64,000 nucleotides of DNA from Batillaria attramentaria (taxonomy: Eukaryota > Mollusca > Gastropoda > Batillariidae): contig JACVVK020000013.1 in NCBI GenBank assembly GCA_018292915.2, positions 2,731,001 through 2,795,000 of the forward strand, given 5' to 3'. The translations under genes and the position numbers were made by a program. The notes beneath the pieces were generated by a model. It saw only the letters and a program-made list of their open reading frames with translations, searched no databases and was not told the DNA's origin. Shown here in pieces: positions 34,535 through 46,078 of the stretch. The first letter of the stretch is position 1; each line of letters starts with the position of its first letter.

Positions 34535-34876
34535 GAGAGAGAGAGAGAGAGAATTTCTGTATGTTGCTGCATGATGGGTTGGTGGGTGTTTGGGGGTTTA
34601 ACGTCCTTTTCCACCAAATACGGGTGATATCAAAGGCGGGGCAACGATGAAAAAGCCAGCACAAATATTTGGCCCCAGTCGGGATACGAACTCACGACCC
34701 GAGCAGATAGTGAGAGAGAGAGAGAGAGATTTCTGTACGTTGCTGCAGAGAGAAGGAGAGAGAATAATTTCAATATGTTTACAAGCTTCTGAGAGAGAGG
34801 GGAGGGAAATAATTTCTGTATGCTTCCATGCTTCTGAGAGAGAGAGAGAGAGAGAGAATTTCTGTATGTTTACAAG
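34535..34876. repeat. GA-rich minisatellite interrupted by a SINE
   Basis: GA runs alternate with a unit like AATTTCTGTATGTTTACAAG, ending GCTTCTGA. The units begin near 34552, 34730, 34762, 34808 and 34857. The SINE at 34574-34708 lies between two matching 36-bp pieces. Confidence 0.85.
34574..34708 (-). mobile_element. tRNA-derived SINE, 5'-truncated, inside a GA-rich minisatellite
   Basis: On the minus strand: GTGAGTTCGTATCCCGACTG, CCAAATATTTGTGCTGGC, GCCCCGCCTTTGATATCACC, GGAAAAGGACGTTAAACCCC and a CACCCACC tail. The A-box end is missing. Both flanks carry the same GA-run plus TTCTGTAYGTTGCTGCA unit. Confidence 0.92.
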
Positions 34877-36190
34877 CTTTCAGAAGCTGTCGTGTCTTGC
34901 CTTGAAATGTAACTGAGAGGACCCCCATTTACACAAGACAGATACGCTTCCAGCACGGACCGTTTAGTGTACCTCACAAGTTGACACTGAGCAGAAACAT
35001 AGGTTTCCATTACCTGGATGATAGGTGTGAAGAAGCGTTAGTGGAGGAGAGCTGCTAGCGTGACATGGGAGTGAGGGGGATATAGGTCCTTGTAGCGTGA
35101 CACTTTGCTGGCAGGTCCTCATGATGATATGCTCGTTGCCCCATTCACTGACTTGAACGAATGCGCGTGCTGTGAACTCCGCACTGACTACTGACGTATG
35201 ATGAACGACATGGCGGCTGAGGCCTGTTGGTATGCCGCGGAATTTAGTGCTGTACCACTCACTCGTTTTTACAGCAATATTTGTCGCAGGAGCTTCATAC
35301 CCATTGCCCCATGAAAACCTTGTACATGCCCCCCCAAAAAAAAAGTCAAAACTTTGCATATTTTTGCATACTTAAGGTTTTCTAGGGGATGCAAAAATTC
35401 ACTCGTCAAACCTTCAGTGTATGTGTTCTTCGCTAGGTACGTTTCCACGAGTAGTTAGTGGGAGTAAAGAGGTGAAAGCTACCATTTTTATGCTCACAGT
35501 TCGTTCTGAGCTGTTTTCCTGGTACAGTATCTATCATCACACCACTTAGACACCTGCACAGTAACAGCGTCTGTAATGCTGGCATTGAGCCAACAGAGCC
35601 GTACTCGACGACGCGGCGATAATACTTAGCGCTCCAGTAGTGTAACAACAGAATTTGAATGGGCGACCGCTCGTGCAAAGTGTTAACAACATTGTATCGC
35701 ATTAAGAGCTGTACTAATCATCAAGATAGAGTATTTCGAGCGTACATGCGCACTCACGAGCGAAACTGTCCCAAAACATAAGCATGCTTAGCAAAGATGG
35801 AATTAAGCCCGAATCAAAACGTCCTTCATGTGCGAAAGCCCGCCTGTGTATAAGGGTATACCCTACCTGCGTTGACGTGACGAAGGAATGCCTGCTGAAA
35901 AGTTAAATACCTTTTATTGCGTCTGAGATCAGGGGTCACCTGATGCATGAAAAAGACGGCGAGGAGGACTGTCACCCGACCTTACCTGGTGTCAGACTCG
36001 AACATTTCGCTCCTTGAGAGGGGAGCCGGAACCCTGTATCCGGTTGCGCGAATGCCGGATTTGAGAACACGTCAGCTGTACAGGGACGGGGAGGAGAGCT
36101 TGCAATGCGAAGAACCTGAGACGGAGTCTTCGGTTTCAGGAGGAAATCTTCAGTTTAGCATGTCTCTTTTGCTGTTGGTGTTCTGCTTTG

Positions 36191-36420
36191 TATTCGGGAT
36201 GAGGAGTTGCGACGCCAATGTGCATGCCACCGTGAAATGTAAAACGGAAAAAGAAACAACGGGAAAAAGTAGCACTAGTATGAAGTAAAAGAGTCGGTTT
36301 TCGACAGTTTTGCTTTTTGTCGTATATTCAGGAAGAGGTGTGCAATGCCGATGTGCATGCCCCCCCCCCCCCCCCCAAAAAAAAAAAAAAAAAAAACGGA
36401 GAAGGGAATAAAGGCAGTTG
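36191..36420. repeat. Two diverged copies of a local segment, ~131 bp apart, one with a C17A20 expansion
   Basis: GTATTCGGGATGAGGAG... at 36191 and GTATATTCAGGAAGAGG... near 36322 both lead into AATGTGCATGCC or GATGTGCATGCC. Copy 1 then has ACCGTGAAATGTAAAACGGA. Copy 2 has C17 (36360-36376) and A20 (36377-36396) before CGGA. Confidence 0.75.
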
Positions 36421-36439
36421 CAAGAACAAGGAAAAAATA

Positions 36440-36621
36440 CACATTTGGTTTTGTTTTGTTTTGTTTTGTTTTGTTTGTGGTTTGTTTTGTTTTGTTTTTG
36501 TTTTGTTTTGTTTGTTTTTGTTTGTTTTTTGTGGTTTTGTTGTTGTTGTTGTTTGTTTTGGGTTGTTGTTTTTTTGTGGTTTTTTTTTGTTGTTTTTTGT
36601 TTTGTTTTTTTTGGGGGGGGG
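36440..36621. repeat. TTTTG/TTG low-complexity tract ending T8-G9
   Basis: Imperfect (TTTTG)n and (TTG)n. All T/G on the + strand. Confidence 0.96.
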
Positions 36622-36700
36622 TAGTATGCTTCTGATACGACAAAGTGGAAATATACAGTCTGTACCACAGTCCATCAGAATGATAAAGATTTTTTTTCTG

Positions 36701-36701
<1 letters not shown>

Positions 36702-36738
<37 letters not shown>

Positions 36739-36763
36739 ACAGCACCACGGCACGCACCACGCA

Positions 36764-36830
<67 letters not shown>
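36702..36830. repeat. Two CA arrays
   Basis: CA 36702-36737 and 36764-36830, separated by CAGCACCACGGCACGCACCA. Confidence 0.97.
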
Positions 36831-36832
<2 letters not shown>

Positions 36833-37527
36833 AACCTTAGAAACGTGGCGCCGGAATCAATCATCCAACCCACAATATCGCACCAGATATGAAGAGACGG
36901 TCCTGGACACTATAAGTCGTCTACACCCCCCACCCTCTCCTCCTCCTCCTCCTCCCTCCACCCCCTTGCATTCAGCTTACTCATTCCCTTCATCTCATTG
37001 TCTTAACCAAGGCTTGTGTCATCTTCCGCTCGCAGGCCAGACTCACTCTCTCTCTCTCACGGACGACGTAGTTGGGGTAGGCGCGATATTAGAATTAAAT
37101 GAACCCGAAAATGAATTCAATGATCAAACTCCGGCACGAAAAATGATTTATGGAAAAAGGCGGTATCTCTAACACGCTTCACGGCCGGTTTTCGGGCGAG
37201 GCCCACGCTGGTGTGAAATAAAGGCGTCAGGCAAACGGGGTAGTCCCAGCCCCTGATTAATCTGAAAAAAAGGAGTCTCAAAGCGGAAGAAGCCATTCTT
37301 GTGAAGATTAGAAAAGCGTTGGTCGAAGGAACGGGTTAAGATTTTGACAATGTTGTCATCGTCCAAAACCTCTTGCTGTTCTGCGTTTGAAAAGAGCGGA
37401 TATCGGGACGTGGAATAATTTAGAAAGGTTTCACATTTGGGAGAAAATAGAGCAGTTTGCGTCATGTCATCGTAAGATTTACAGGACAATGTCTTGTATT
37501 CTTTAGAGGGTAAGGACGGGGGCAGGG

Positions 37528-37600
37528 GGATAGTTCAGCTGCTTAGCGTCTGGTTCTACGTCTGGAGGACACGGGTTCGAATCCAAGTGGGGTTTAAATT
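37528..37600 (+). other. tRNA-like sequence, probably another SINE head or tRNA pseudogene
   Basis: GGGGGATAGTTCAGCTGCTT resembles a tRNA 5' end and A-box, and CACGGGTTCGAATCCAAG a B-box, at tRNA-like spacing. Acceptor and T-stem pairing is poor, so a working tRNA is unlikely. It differs from the main SINE head. One copy only. Confidence 0.55.
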
Positions 37601-37722
37601 TGTGCCGCTCCTTCGCCTAACGCCCTCGTCAGTGGAATCAACTTTTCGGTGGACAGAAGAGGTTAATCTCCCCCCCCCCCCACCTCCACTTCTTCTACTA
37701 CCTGCTCACTCCTATTGTCCCC

Positions 37723-37881
37723 TTCCCGGGATAGTGATGGTAGAGCGTTGGACTTCCAGTTCTCGGGTCGTGAGTTCAAATCCTGGCTAGGGCTCAAGAC
37801 AAATTGAGCTGGCTTTTTCCTCGTTGTCCCGTCTTGAATAGCATCCTTATGTGGCGGAAAAGGACGTTAAATACCCACCCT
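37723..37881 (+). mobile_element. tRNA-derived SINE, near full length, diverged
   Basis: GATGGTAGAGCGTTGGAC (A-box), GTGAGTTCAAATCCTGGC (B-box), GAGCTGGCTTTTTCCTCG, GGCGGAAAAGGACGTTAAAT and a short C-rich tail. It is more diverged than most copies. Confidence 0.9.
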
Positions 37882-38210
37882 TCCCCTCCCCCTCATCCCC
37901 ACACACATGCCCTGAATCCGCTGCTGGCAACCACTGACGTGAAAGGAGCCAAGAGGTTCCAGTACATGGCCCCACCGGTCTGTGGCCCTGTCTTGCTGTA
38001 TGTGAGTCGGGTCTAATTGGGAGTCTAGACGCTTGATTGCATTAGAGGGCACGTGCGTTGCGGCTGTTTTGTGCTGTGTGCATTGTTCTCCCCTGCGCGT
38101 GGAAGGCTTATGGTATGATCCCAGAATTTGATAATAAAGCGCGGGGGAAGATAGCTGGAGGCCAGTGTGGGCGCCACGTCACGGAGAATAGATTATACGG
38201 TTTTTGTCGT

Positions 38211-38216
<6 letters not shown>

Positions 38217-38289
<73 letters not shown>
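38217..38289. repeat. Compound (CT)21-(CA)15 microsatellite
   Basis: CT to 38258, then CA. A GA array follows at 38600-38622. Confidence 0.97.
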
Positions 38290-38293
<4 letters not shown>

Positions 38294-41155
38294 TGTTCTC
38301 TTTTAATTGCGTTATTGTCCACTCGCCTTCCTTTTTTGCCTGTTGTTTTAGGTTTTGGTTTTGTTTGTGTTTGGTTTTCTTTCCGAGGGGCAAAAGATCA
38401 CGAGCAGGCTTGTTTTGCTCACTTGTTTAAAGCTGTTGATTCAAAAGTAATTTGCAAACTCGTTCGGGGCTTTTGTGCCACGTATAGCTTTGTGGTGGTC
38501 AGTCCATGCTCACGGAATCTAGGTTGGCTAGCTTAGGCTCCCGAGGAGAAGATTTGCATCGCTGTAAGGGTGAGTTGAAACAATTGAGACTGCTTGCAGA
38601 GAGAGAGAGAGAGAGAGAGAGAACTGTATTGACAACGGTAAATGATTTGACAATGCAAAAACTCAATTTTCATTTTTTTTTTTTTTCAATCAGCCGTTAC
38701 TGCAAAGTAATCACTGCTAAGAACAGAAGGGGCCGGGGTGGGGATGTCAAACATACCCAGGCACTCTTAACACCGTCACACGTGAGACCTATCTTTGCTT
38801 TTCTCGGGCGAAGGTCATGGAGATTACAACACGTACATTCACGTTTCACTAAGCGCCAGGATTTTTTTTTTAATTGTCCTGGTAATTGTGACCAAACTGG
38901 CGCCGTGATTAAAAGCCAGGGAGGTTATTTTCGGGCCTCGCCAACTTTGGTTTCACCACAGGTGCCATCGCTCTCTACCAGAATCAGGCGGGTTGCCAGG
39001 TGACCTCAATCTCAAGACGGTCTGTTCTGATCAGATTCTAGAACTGGATGAAGGTCGTAAGATGCTTGTGTTTCTTATTCCCTAATGCGCGTCGAGTTTT
39101 TCTTTAAAATGCCCCAGAGGAGCATTGTCGGCGCTAAATAAGATGTGTCGCATTGCAGTTTCAGGTAGACGGCACTTACAGTGTCATCAGAAACCGTTTA
39201 TTTTTGAGGGGAACTGCGGTCAAAGGCAGGACATTGACAGAATTTGTACATTTGTGGGTGACACTCTTCAGTCTGGGTGACTAAAATCAGTTGTTGTTTT
39301 TTTAATTTATTCATACTGAAATTGCGTTTGGTGAGCAAAACATGGGTCAGATAGTACTATTAGTAGCAACCCAGAGATAAATGCCACATTCATATTTTAC
39401 ATTTACAGTCCTGTGAGAGGCCACCAAATGCTTTTAAACTTGCCAAAGTTCATGTTTGGCTGGGTTCGTAACGCTAACGCTAATTCTAGTTCATGTTTCG
39501 CCCGTATGGAACCCAGTGACCTTGGTTTCAGTTCTTGTAAAATTTAAGAATGTCACCCAGTTTGCATGTAATGCAAAATCAGAGAGACAAACTGTTGTTC
39601 TTCTGCCAGAGAAAAAGCTAAGAGAAGCAGACGACAGGAAAGTTTGTCGTGAGAAATGTTTTAATCTGTCTGTTGTATGGATCCTGAAGACATTCTGCCT
39701 GACTTCCTCTAGACTTACGCAGTTTTTGTCAGTTCAACGTCTTTTAGGTGACTTTCTTTTTTCCCCAGCACAGACACGCCCTTAGGCAACAATTAAGTTC
39801 GTTTTCCTGCCTTTGTCCCCCTTGTACTCTTCCCGACGTGGTCGCTGCATTTCTGTCTGCGCAGAAGAGATACGCTTTGTTCCCCCTTTGCCCCTTGGTT
39901 ACCTCCCCTATCAGGCCCTTCACTCTGCTCCAGAATTCATCATAATACAGTTAGCTCCCTTTTTGTGCGCCATTAGACAAGAGCTAATATCCGAGGCTCC
40001 GCTCTGCGGAGTTGCGTATGGTAGAAGGGGCAGGGAGATGAGGAACTGGGGGCCAGCAACGGGCCAGGGTGATAGGGAGAAATTGTATTTGCATTACCGC
40101 TGATTTATTTCATATTGATATTGCTGGTAACTTGGGTGGCCATATTGATTATCGGGGCACGGGTCCGCGCTGGACACGTTTTCACCATTTCTAAAATTTG
40201 TCGGTCATGGGGTAATACTGAGTCACTTGCAGCCCTGCATTTTGGGGGGAAGGGTCTAAGGGCAGACGTTCTGGCCCACAGTCGGTTTGAGGGGGCAAAG
40301 TCGATGTCTTTGTCCTCAAGAATTCTTTCAGTTTCGGGCCACGCTGGACACTTGCCACCTCTTTCCTCTCGTTGGTTTAAATTTTCAAAATTTGGAAGGA
40401 AAAAAATTTCACTTAACTCTGACTTAATTTTTGGTTATCAGTTACAGATTCAGTCAAATCGAAACCGTTCGGTACAATGTTGTCTTGAGCGCGTTTGCAA
40501 TATAACAATTTAAAACCTGTCCCTTTTTAATTACCAGCGTGAGGTATTCAAAAACGCAGACTGTAAAAAAAAAAAAAAATCAAGGGCACGCAGGTACATC
40601 TTACTCTGTATGCCCATTGTTTTTGTGCAAGTGAATGAGAAATCCCATCTTTCATACTTCCAAAGATGTTTCAGCCCAGTGGAATCACGGATTTCATCTG
40701 TAAAGTTATTTGTAACAGCTATAGTACATTTAAACTGGGTTTTCCCGCGAAATACGTTAAGCTGGTCGTCGTGTTTTATTTGCGCATGTACTTAAAGTTT
40801 TGAATCCTGCTGCATTTGCTGCGAGAACTCGCCCTCAGTCAATAGAATCTAGCTTTTATCTTGAAAATGCCAGCTGAGAATAAGGGGATAGTTTCCGAGT
40901 CTGGGAAGCTGACATTCACAATCCTGACTTTGAGTAAAAATCGTTCGCTGCAGCCACAGACACAAAAGAAAAAAGTGTTAATCATCCCAACGTTGCATAG
41001 CGAGGGATGACGATTAAATTCCAACAGAAGTCAGCTATTTTCTTCCTTCACCAGAGAGGGGAATTTTCACCAGAGAATTCACCATCCGGAGAGGAAAAAA
41101 AAAAAAAAACAACCACGTCTGTGTTTGTATTTTCCATTACCTTTTTCGTGCCAGC

Positions 41156-41274
41156 GCTAATTTGCATTGTAGTCTGTTTGGCCCCGCGGATTAGCTTTGG
41201 ATTTGCAATCAAAAGCAGCAGCGTTTAAATCTGAAAGTGGAAAGCCAGGAGCGTGGAGAAGGTAAATATTTACC
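41156..41274. promoter_or_regulatory. Candidate element: octamer and forkhead palindrome
   Basis: ATTTGCAT at 41160-41167 and the perfect 14-bp palindrome GGTAAATATTTACC at 41261-41274. The palindrome holds two opposed forkhead cores (GTAAATA on each strand). Motif evidence only. Confidence 0.35.
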
Positions 41275-41740
41275 CTTGTATTGACCAAGGTCGGCAGCCA
41301 GCGTCCAATAAAGGTTGCTTTCCCTATGCATTATGTATCACCCTAGCATGACGGTGTGCCGCAGAAATTGCCATATCGAAACACGCAGACCTGCAGCAAA
41401 GGAGGTTTGGAGGGAAGTGGAGGGAGGGAGAGAGGAGGGAGGGGGGGGGGAGAAAGGAGACGAAGAAGAAAAGGGAAAGGAAAGGAGGGATAATATATGG
41501 CGTGGCAGGTCTGCAGGGAGAGATTGATTATTTTATTGCCGTGGCCCCATGTAGGGCCGTGACAGGGCCTCCTATTTTCGTCACCAGACCCAGTACCCCA
41601 GCGGGGGTCACCGCTGCTGCAACTCGGGACGTTTCCAGCTACAGGGTGATGTGACAATGTGTGATTATTGTTGAGCGGCTTGTCCTGGGGTTGTCAGAAC
41701 TATTGTTTTCAGAGATGTGGCTCATCCATAAATGCCTGTC

Positions 41741-41909
41741 CTTTTTTTTTTTTTTTTTTTTTTTGCTCATCCATAAATTCTTCCAACCCTTGTTGTTGTT
41801 GTTGTTCTTCTTCTTCTTCTTCTTCTTCTCACGGAACCTCCCTCAGTCGCTATGAGCACTTAGTTGGTGGCACTGTGCGCTTCATCATCATCATCATCAT
41901 CATCATTAT
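41741..41909. repeat. T24, (TTG)/(TTC) and (ATC) arrays
   Basis: T run 41741-41764, TTG then TTC 41790-41829, ATC 41882-41909. TGCTCATCCATAAAT is repeated on both sides of the T run. Confidence 0.95.
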
Positions 41910-42290
41910 TGACGTAGCGTTACTGTCATTGATACACAATAAACTCTTCAGTTAAATCAAGTAAAATACCTATACATGAAAATTCTTTCTCAAGTCACCA
42001 CACCGCACATCACACCCGACGCCCTCGCACAAAAATAAGAAATAAGAAAAAAAATGAACAGGAAGGCGGGGGGAGGGGATGTGGACGAAGCGAGGTTCTC
42101 AAGGAGAAAGGAGGAGAATGTTGAAGTTATAAAGAGGTGGGAAGTTTGCGGGCGCATATCTGCAGTTCATGCCCTTTTGAGGATTTTGGTGAGCATAATA
42201 TCCGGTGGCATTTTCTCCACTTGCTCAATCCCATCATCAAAGTGTCATTAGTATTGACCAGGTCGGCGCTGATGGGTTTGTCAATGGGGC

Positions 42291-42292
<2 letters not shown>

Positions 42293-42327
<35 letters not shown>

Positions 42328-42337
42328 CCCCCCCCCT
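42293..42337. repeat. (CT)15 array and C run
   Basis: CT to 42324, then TTC10. Confidence 0.95.
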
Positions 42338-43467
42338 TCCCCAGCCTTCCCCTTTCAGTAGAAACTCCCTGTTTGAATGCATTTTCCCAAGTGGAAAGGT
42401 CCTTAGAGTTTAATCCTTTCTATTCCTTTCCTCGCTATTCGCGCTTGTTTTTGGAGGATTTAAAATACAGCCTTGAGGAACACGTCTTTCAGAATTACAC
42501 AATCTTAGCGGAGAGGAGAGAAGAAGGAAAAAAAAGAGAGAGGCCACTTCAGAATTTCTTGCCCAATACCACTCAGCCTCCCGCAAAGTGACATGATTAT
42601 GAATGATAAGTACGACCGCCCGTCATTTGGCGGGAATTGGCGGCGCTGAGCTTGCAGTTGTGTCCCCTTCCAGCCGTGTTAAACTCACGGCTTTACAAGA
42701 AGGGGTTGATCCAAGATGGCTGATTCTATTATGTCTTATCGCATTTATCATTTCTTCTCTGCAAATGGCATTGGCTGAGGCTTCGCTTCACAGAGAGCGC
42801 GCTAGTCATTGCTAGGAGATAGGGAGCCAAGCCGATCGTCCCACCCCCCCCCCCCCCCCTTTTACTTTCTTCTGTCCGAGACCAGGGTCCTCGCCCGTTG
42901 ATGGCGGTGCTGGGAAAAGGGGGAGACAATCCTCCGAGGACTCCGCGAGGCTGCTAATATTATTATCATTTTTGCAGGAGAGTTTCCGAAGGTAACTAAC
43001 TCGTCCTACTTGCTAATGCTCTAGTCTCTTTGTTTGAATGCGTGGAAAGGTTTTGGCAGGGCGGGCCTAATGAGATTTCCGCATTAAAACCGAGCGCCGG
43101 GCTCCCGAGTCCGCCGTCACAATGGGTCTTTATGGCCCCCTCAGTATTGCTCCATGTTTGGCCGGTGAGGGCTTTGGTCATTACCATTTCACGACTGATT
43201 TCCAGGCAGCCTCTTTGCATTTTCTCTCATTATTCCTTAATCCTAAACCCGTCTTGCTTCTTTTCGGGGCCAGAGGAGGTTTCTGTGGAGTCCGCATGAA
43301 CCGTAAATCGTGATGCTGTGAGAGGTGAAAAATGAGACCACATCAGGGGCACAAGTTGGGGATCTTGATGGCTACTTTACAAGAAATACACCTTGTCCTC
43401 AGTACCTGATCTCGTTTTATGTTAAACCTTTGGTAATTGTATATTTGCTTGTTTTCATAGTCCTGTT

Positions 43468-43578
43468 GTCCCGGCTGGGGCCAAATATTTATGCTAGCCT
43501 TTGTCTCGTTGCTCTGTCTTTGGTATCACCCTTACGTGGTGGAAAAGGACGTTAAACTTCCAAACACCCCCCCCCCCC
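43468..43578 (+). mobile_element. tRNA-derived SINE, 5'-truncated
   Basis: It starts at CCCGGCTGGGGCCAAATATT, just after the B-box, and runs through ACGTGGTGGAAAAGGACGTT to a CACCC tail. Confidence 0.9.
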
Positions 43579-45000
43579 TTAGTCCTATGTATTTACCGCG
43601 TAATTTAGTACATTTTAGACGGATGACTGTTACTAGTAATAGTATTATATAGCATTGAGGGGAAGGGGGGGGGGATGAACGTTCTGCTTTGACGGCACCA
43701 TATCCACAGAGGAAATCGAGAAGTGGAGAAAAGTATATCAGCTCTAGAACGTTTCATGCGTGATCTGGGACTCAGGAGTAGTCCCCAGTTTGGGTCCTAA
43801 CCACCGGCCAGTACTCAAAACGTTATTGTCCCACATAAAACCACTCGCAACACCGCGACGTACGTGCAAGTCTGCACTACTTTGCCTGTTCGCCCAGTTT
43901 TTACTGTCCAAGCCGCAGCGGTAGCATGGCAGCCAGAGCCGATACTTCACGCTTTACGGCGGCCTGGATTGCGCATATTTATTGGAAATCAAAGGGGTAA
44001 TGAGCTGAGAAGACAGTGGCAGGCACTCGAGGTTATGCGCCCGCCATTTCTCTGTCAAACACATCTCCATGAAGGCAGGCGCAAGATGGGATGTGTACAT
44101 AAAGCCCGGTCATTTACAGCACGTGTTATGACAGGAGTTTCACGATGTGTTTTCCCCGCAGTTTCGGGGCCAGTTTGTCTCGCTAGAAAATCAATACAGC
44201 GCGGTGTAATGCCTGTTTTGGGTGCTGCTTACGTGGTTTCCGGTGAAAAATGGCTTTCTGCGCGGTTCCTTGGGGAGGGGCTGCTCTTCTCCCAGTATTT
44301 TGGTGGTTAAGCCCCCTTCCTTCCCCCCCCTCCTCCCTCCTCCCCCTCCATTTACTTCCACTACCCCTTGCTCGTTCTTTGTTCTTTTTGGAAATCTTGG
44401 TTTGTCTTACGATACAGGCGGTTTTATTTTGTTTGTAGACGTATGATGATAGAAAATGCTGCACAACGATTGTTGCATTGACTTCGTTTCTTTGATCAGA
44501 CAGCCAGTGACCTTGGTAGCTTCTTGTGTAAAAACCAATGTTTTGGAAGAGAATGACGCTGTGGTGACGTCAGAGTGTTGTTGGTGGTGTTGTTTTCTTT
44601 AGTTTTACATTTCTGATATTGTGGAAAGGTTAGACGCCGCTTTGTGATCCTGTCCGACTAATGCACACACACACAGCAAGACGAAGACTGCTGAAATAGT
44701 GCCTTGGGAAATCTCGAAGTTTCGGAGATATCGACATTGATACTCTTTCTTGAGCCCCATTGCTCGCTGATGATGGCTGTCCCGACTTGGCTGGGGGATT
44801 CACCCTTATACGCCACGGGGTTCTAATTTTGACACTAATGTTTTTCTCTCTCTGTCGGTTCCCGCATGTGTGATGCCGCCTCTCTGGTGCGGATGGGCGC
44901 CTGATGGTGCGGAGCTTTGTCTGAGGGCACTCAGGCGTTGAGGATAGTGGGGGCCATTGAAAATGATAAGCAGAGGGGGAAGTTGAAATGGAGAGGGCTT

Positions 45001-45003
<3 letters not shown>

Positions 45004-45087
<84 letters not shown>
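45004..45087. repeat. Compound (CT)13-(GT)28 microsatellite
   Basis: CT to 45030, GT from 45031. Confidence 0.97.
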
Positions 45088-45089
<2 letters not shown>

Positions 45090-45607
45090 AGCGGAAAATC
45101 TTTGATTTAAAAGCTGGTTCCGTTTTGAAAACCTTCCATTGGCAGGCTGACTGGCTGGTTGTTCATCCCGAGAATGCTAAACAGAACTGTAATCTCTCTG
45201 TACATTATAAATCCTCGCTTTTTTCAAATTTCGCCTGTTTAGTCGAGAGTTGTTGATCTTCCCTCTCAGAACGCCTGCCCGCTTTGAGCTCTTTTCAGCC
45301 CATTTAACCGTTTCAGACGATGTCTAATAGGTCTGGATGTCCCCCTTTGTTGCCTGTCTGCCACCATGGAACGACTCCCTGGCAAAGCGGTGTGGATTCA
45401 AAGCCAGAGGTCAGCAGGCAACGGCAGACCTGGCCGACTCTGGTCAACCTCATTAAAATGCGGTCTTACACCATTTCGTCGCAACAATGCTTGGAAACGA
45501 CTTCTTTGTAGACTCTGTATTATTCCCTGACACAAAAGTCGACTTAGGCCTGTGTTATTGGAAGGGTAATTCATCCGGTAAATTACCTGAGAGAGAGTTC
45601 TATCGTA

Positions 45608-46078
45608 TTATGCTCCCGTGAAAGGCAGCTCCGCCGAGGGAAAATGGAGTGTTTTGTGCAGGGCGGTTTTTGTGAAGGGGAAGTCTAGTGAGACTCCTGC
45701 GTCATGGGGGGCTGATTGCCAGATTATTCCCGCCCATCGGTGGCCGCATACACATAACCCATAGCCGGTCCACACACCACTATGGCGCGAAACCTGAGGG
45801 GAAACCGTCGCCCCACAAGGTTTTCCAGCCAGGTAGGAGGGATATAGGTACGCCGCAGCTCGGCAGCCCGCCTCTTGTGTACCTGGCGTCGACGAGACCG
45901 CGCGCAATCTGGCAAGGTGCAAAGCTCTGAATGTAGCCCGGGTCCCCAACAGGGTCTTTTTGGGCCGGTCCCAGCGCCTGGCCTGCCCCAGGAACCACAG
46001 TGCCAGATCAGGTTTCACGTCCTCTCGGCACGGGTCTGCTGCTGACACCTGCATGGGTGGCGACTGACTGACACACAC
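45608..46078 (-). other. Open GC-rich segment, unrecognised
   Basis: 156 codons are open on the minus strand in a relatively GC-rich region without microsatellites. The translation matches no family I know. It could be old repeat or conserved non-coding sequence. Confidence 0.2.

Larger units (their letters stand above)
31701..37527. other. Intronic sequence with two SINEs and many simple repeats
   Basis: Outside the listed elements nothing is recognised. 33110-33740 and 34880-36190 are unique. Confidence 0.6.
38290..45003. other. Intronic sequence, largely unique
   Basis: It holds the forkhead/octamer segment, a truncated SINE at 43468 and homopolymers. An E2F-like TTTGGCGGGAA is at 42626-42636 and a CRE TGACGTCA at 44565-44572. 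42560-43290 is repeat-poor and could be constrained. No exon seen. Confidence 0.55.

Noticed and set aside
36275..36892. Long open frames of about 180-190 codons on both strands
   Set aside because: They are translations of CA, TTTTG and C/A homopolymer tracts.
44565..44572. Perfect CRE TGACGTCA as a promoter element
   Set aside because: An isolated 8-mer, expected about once per window by chance.
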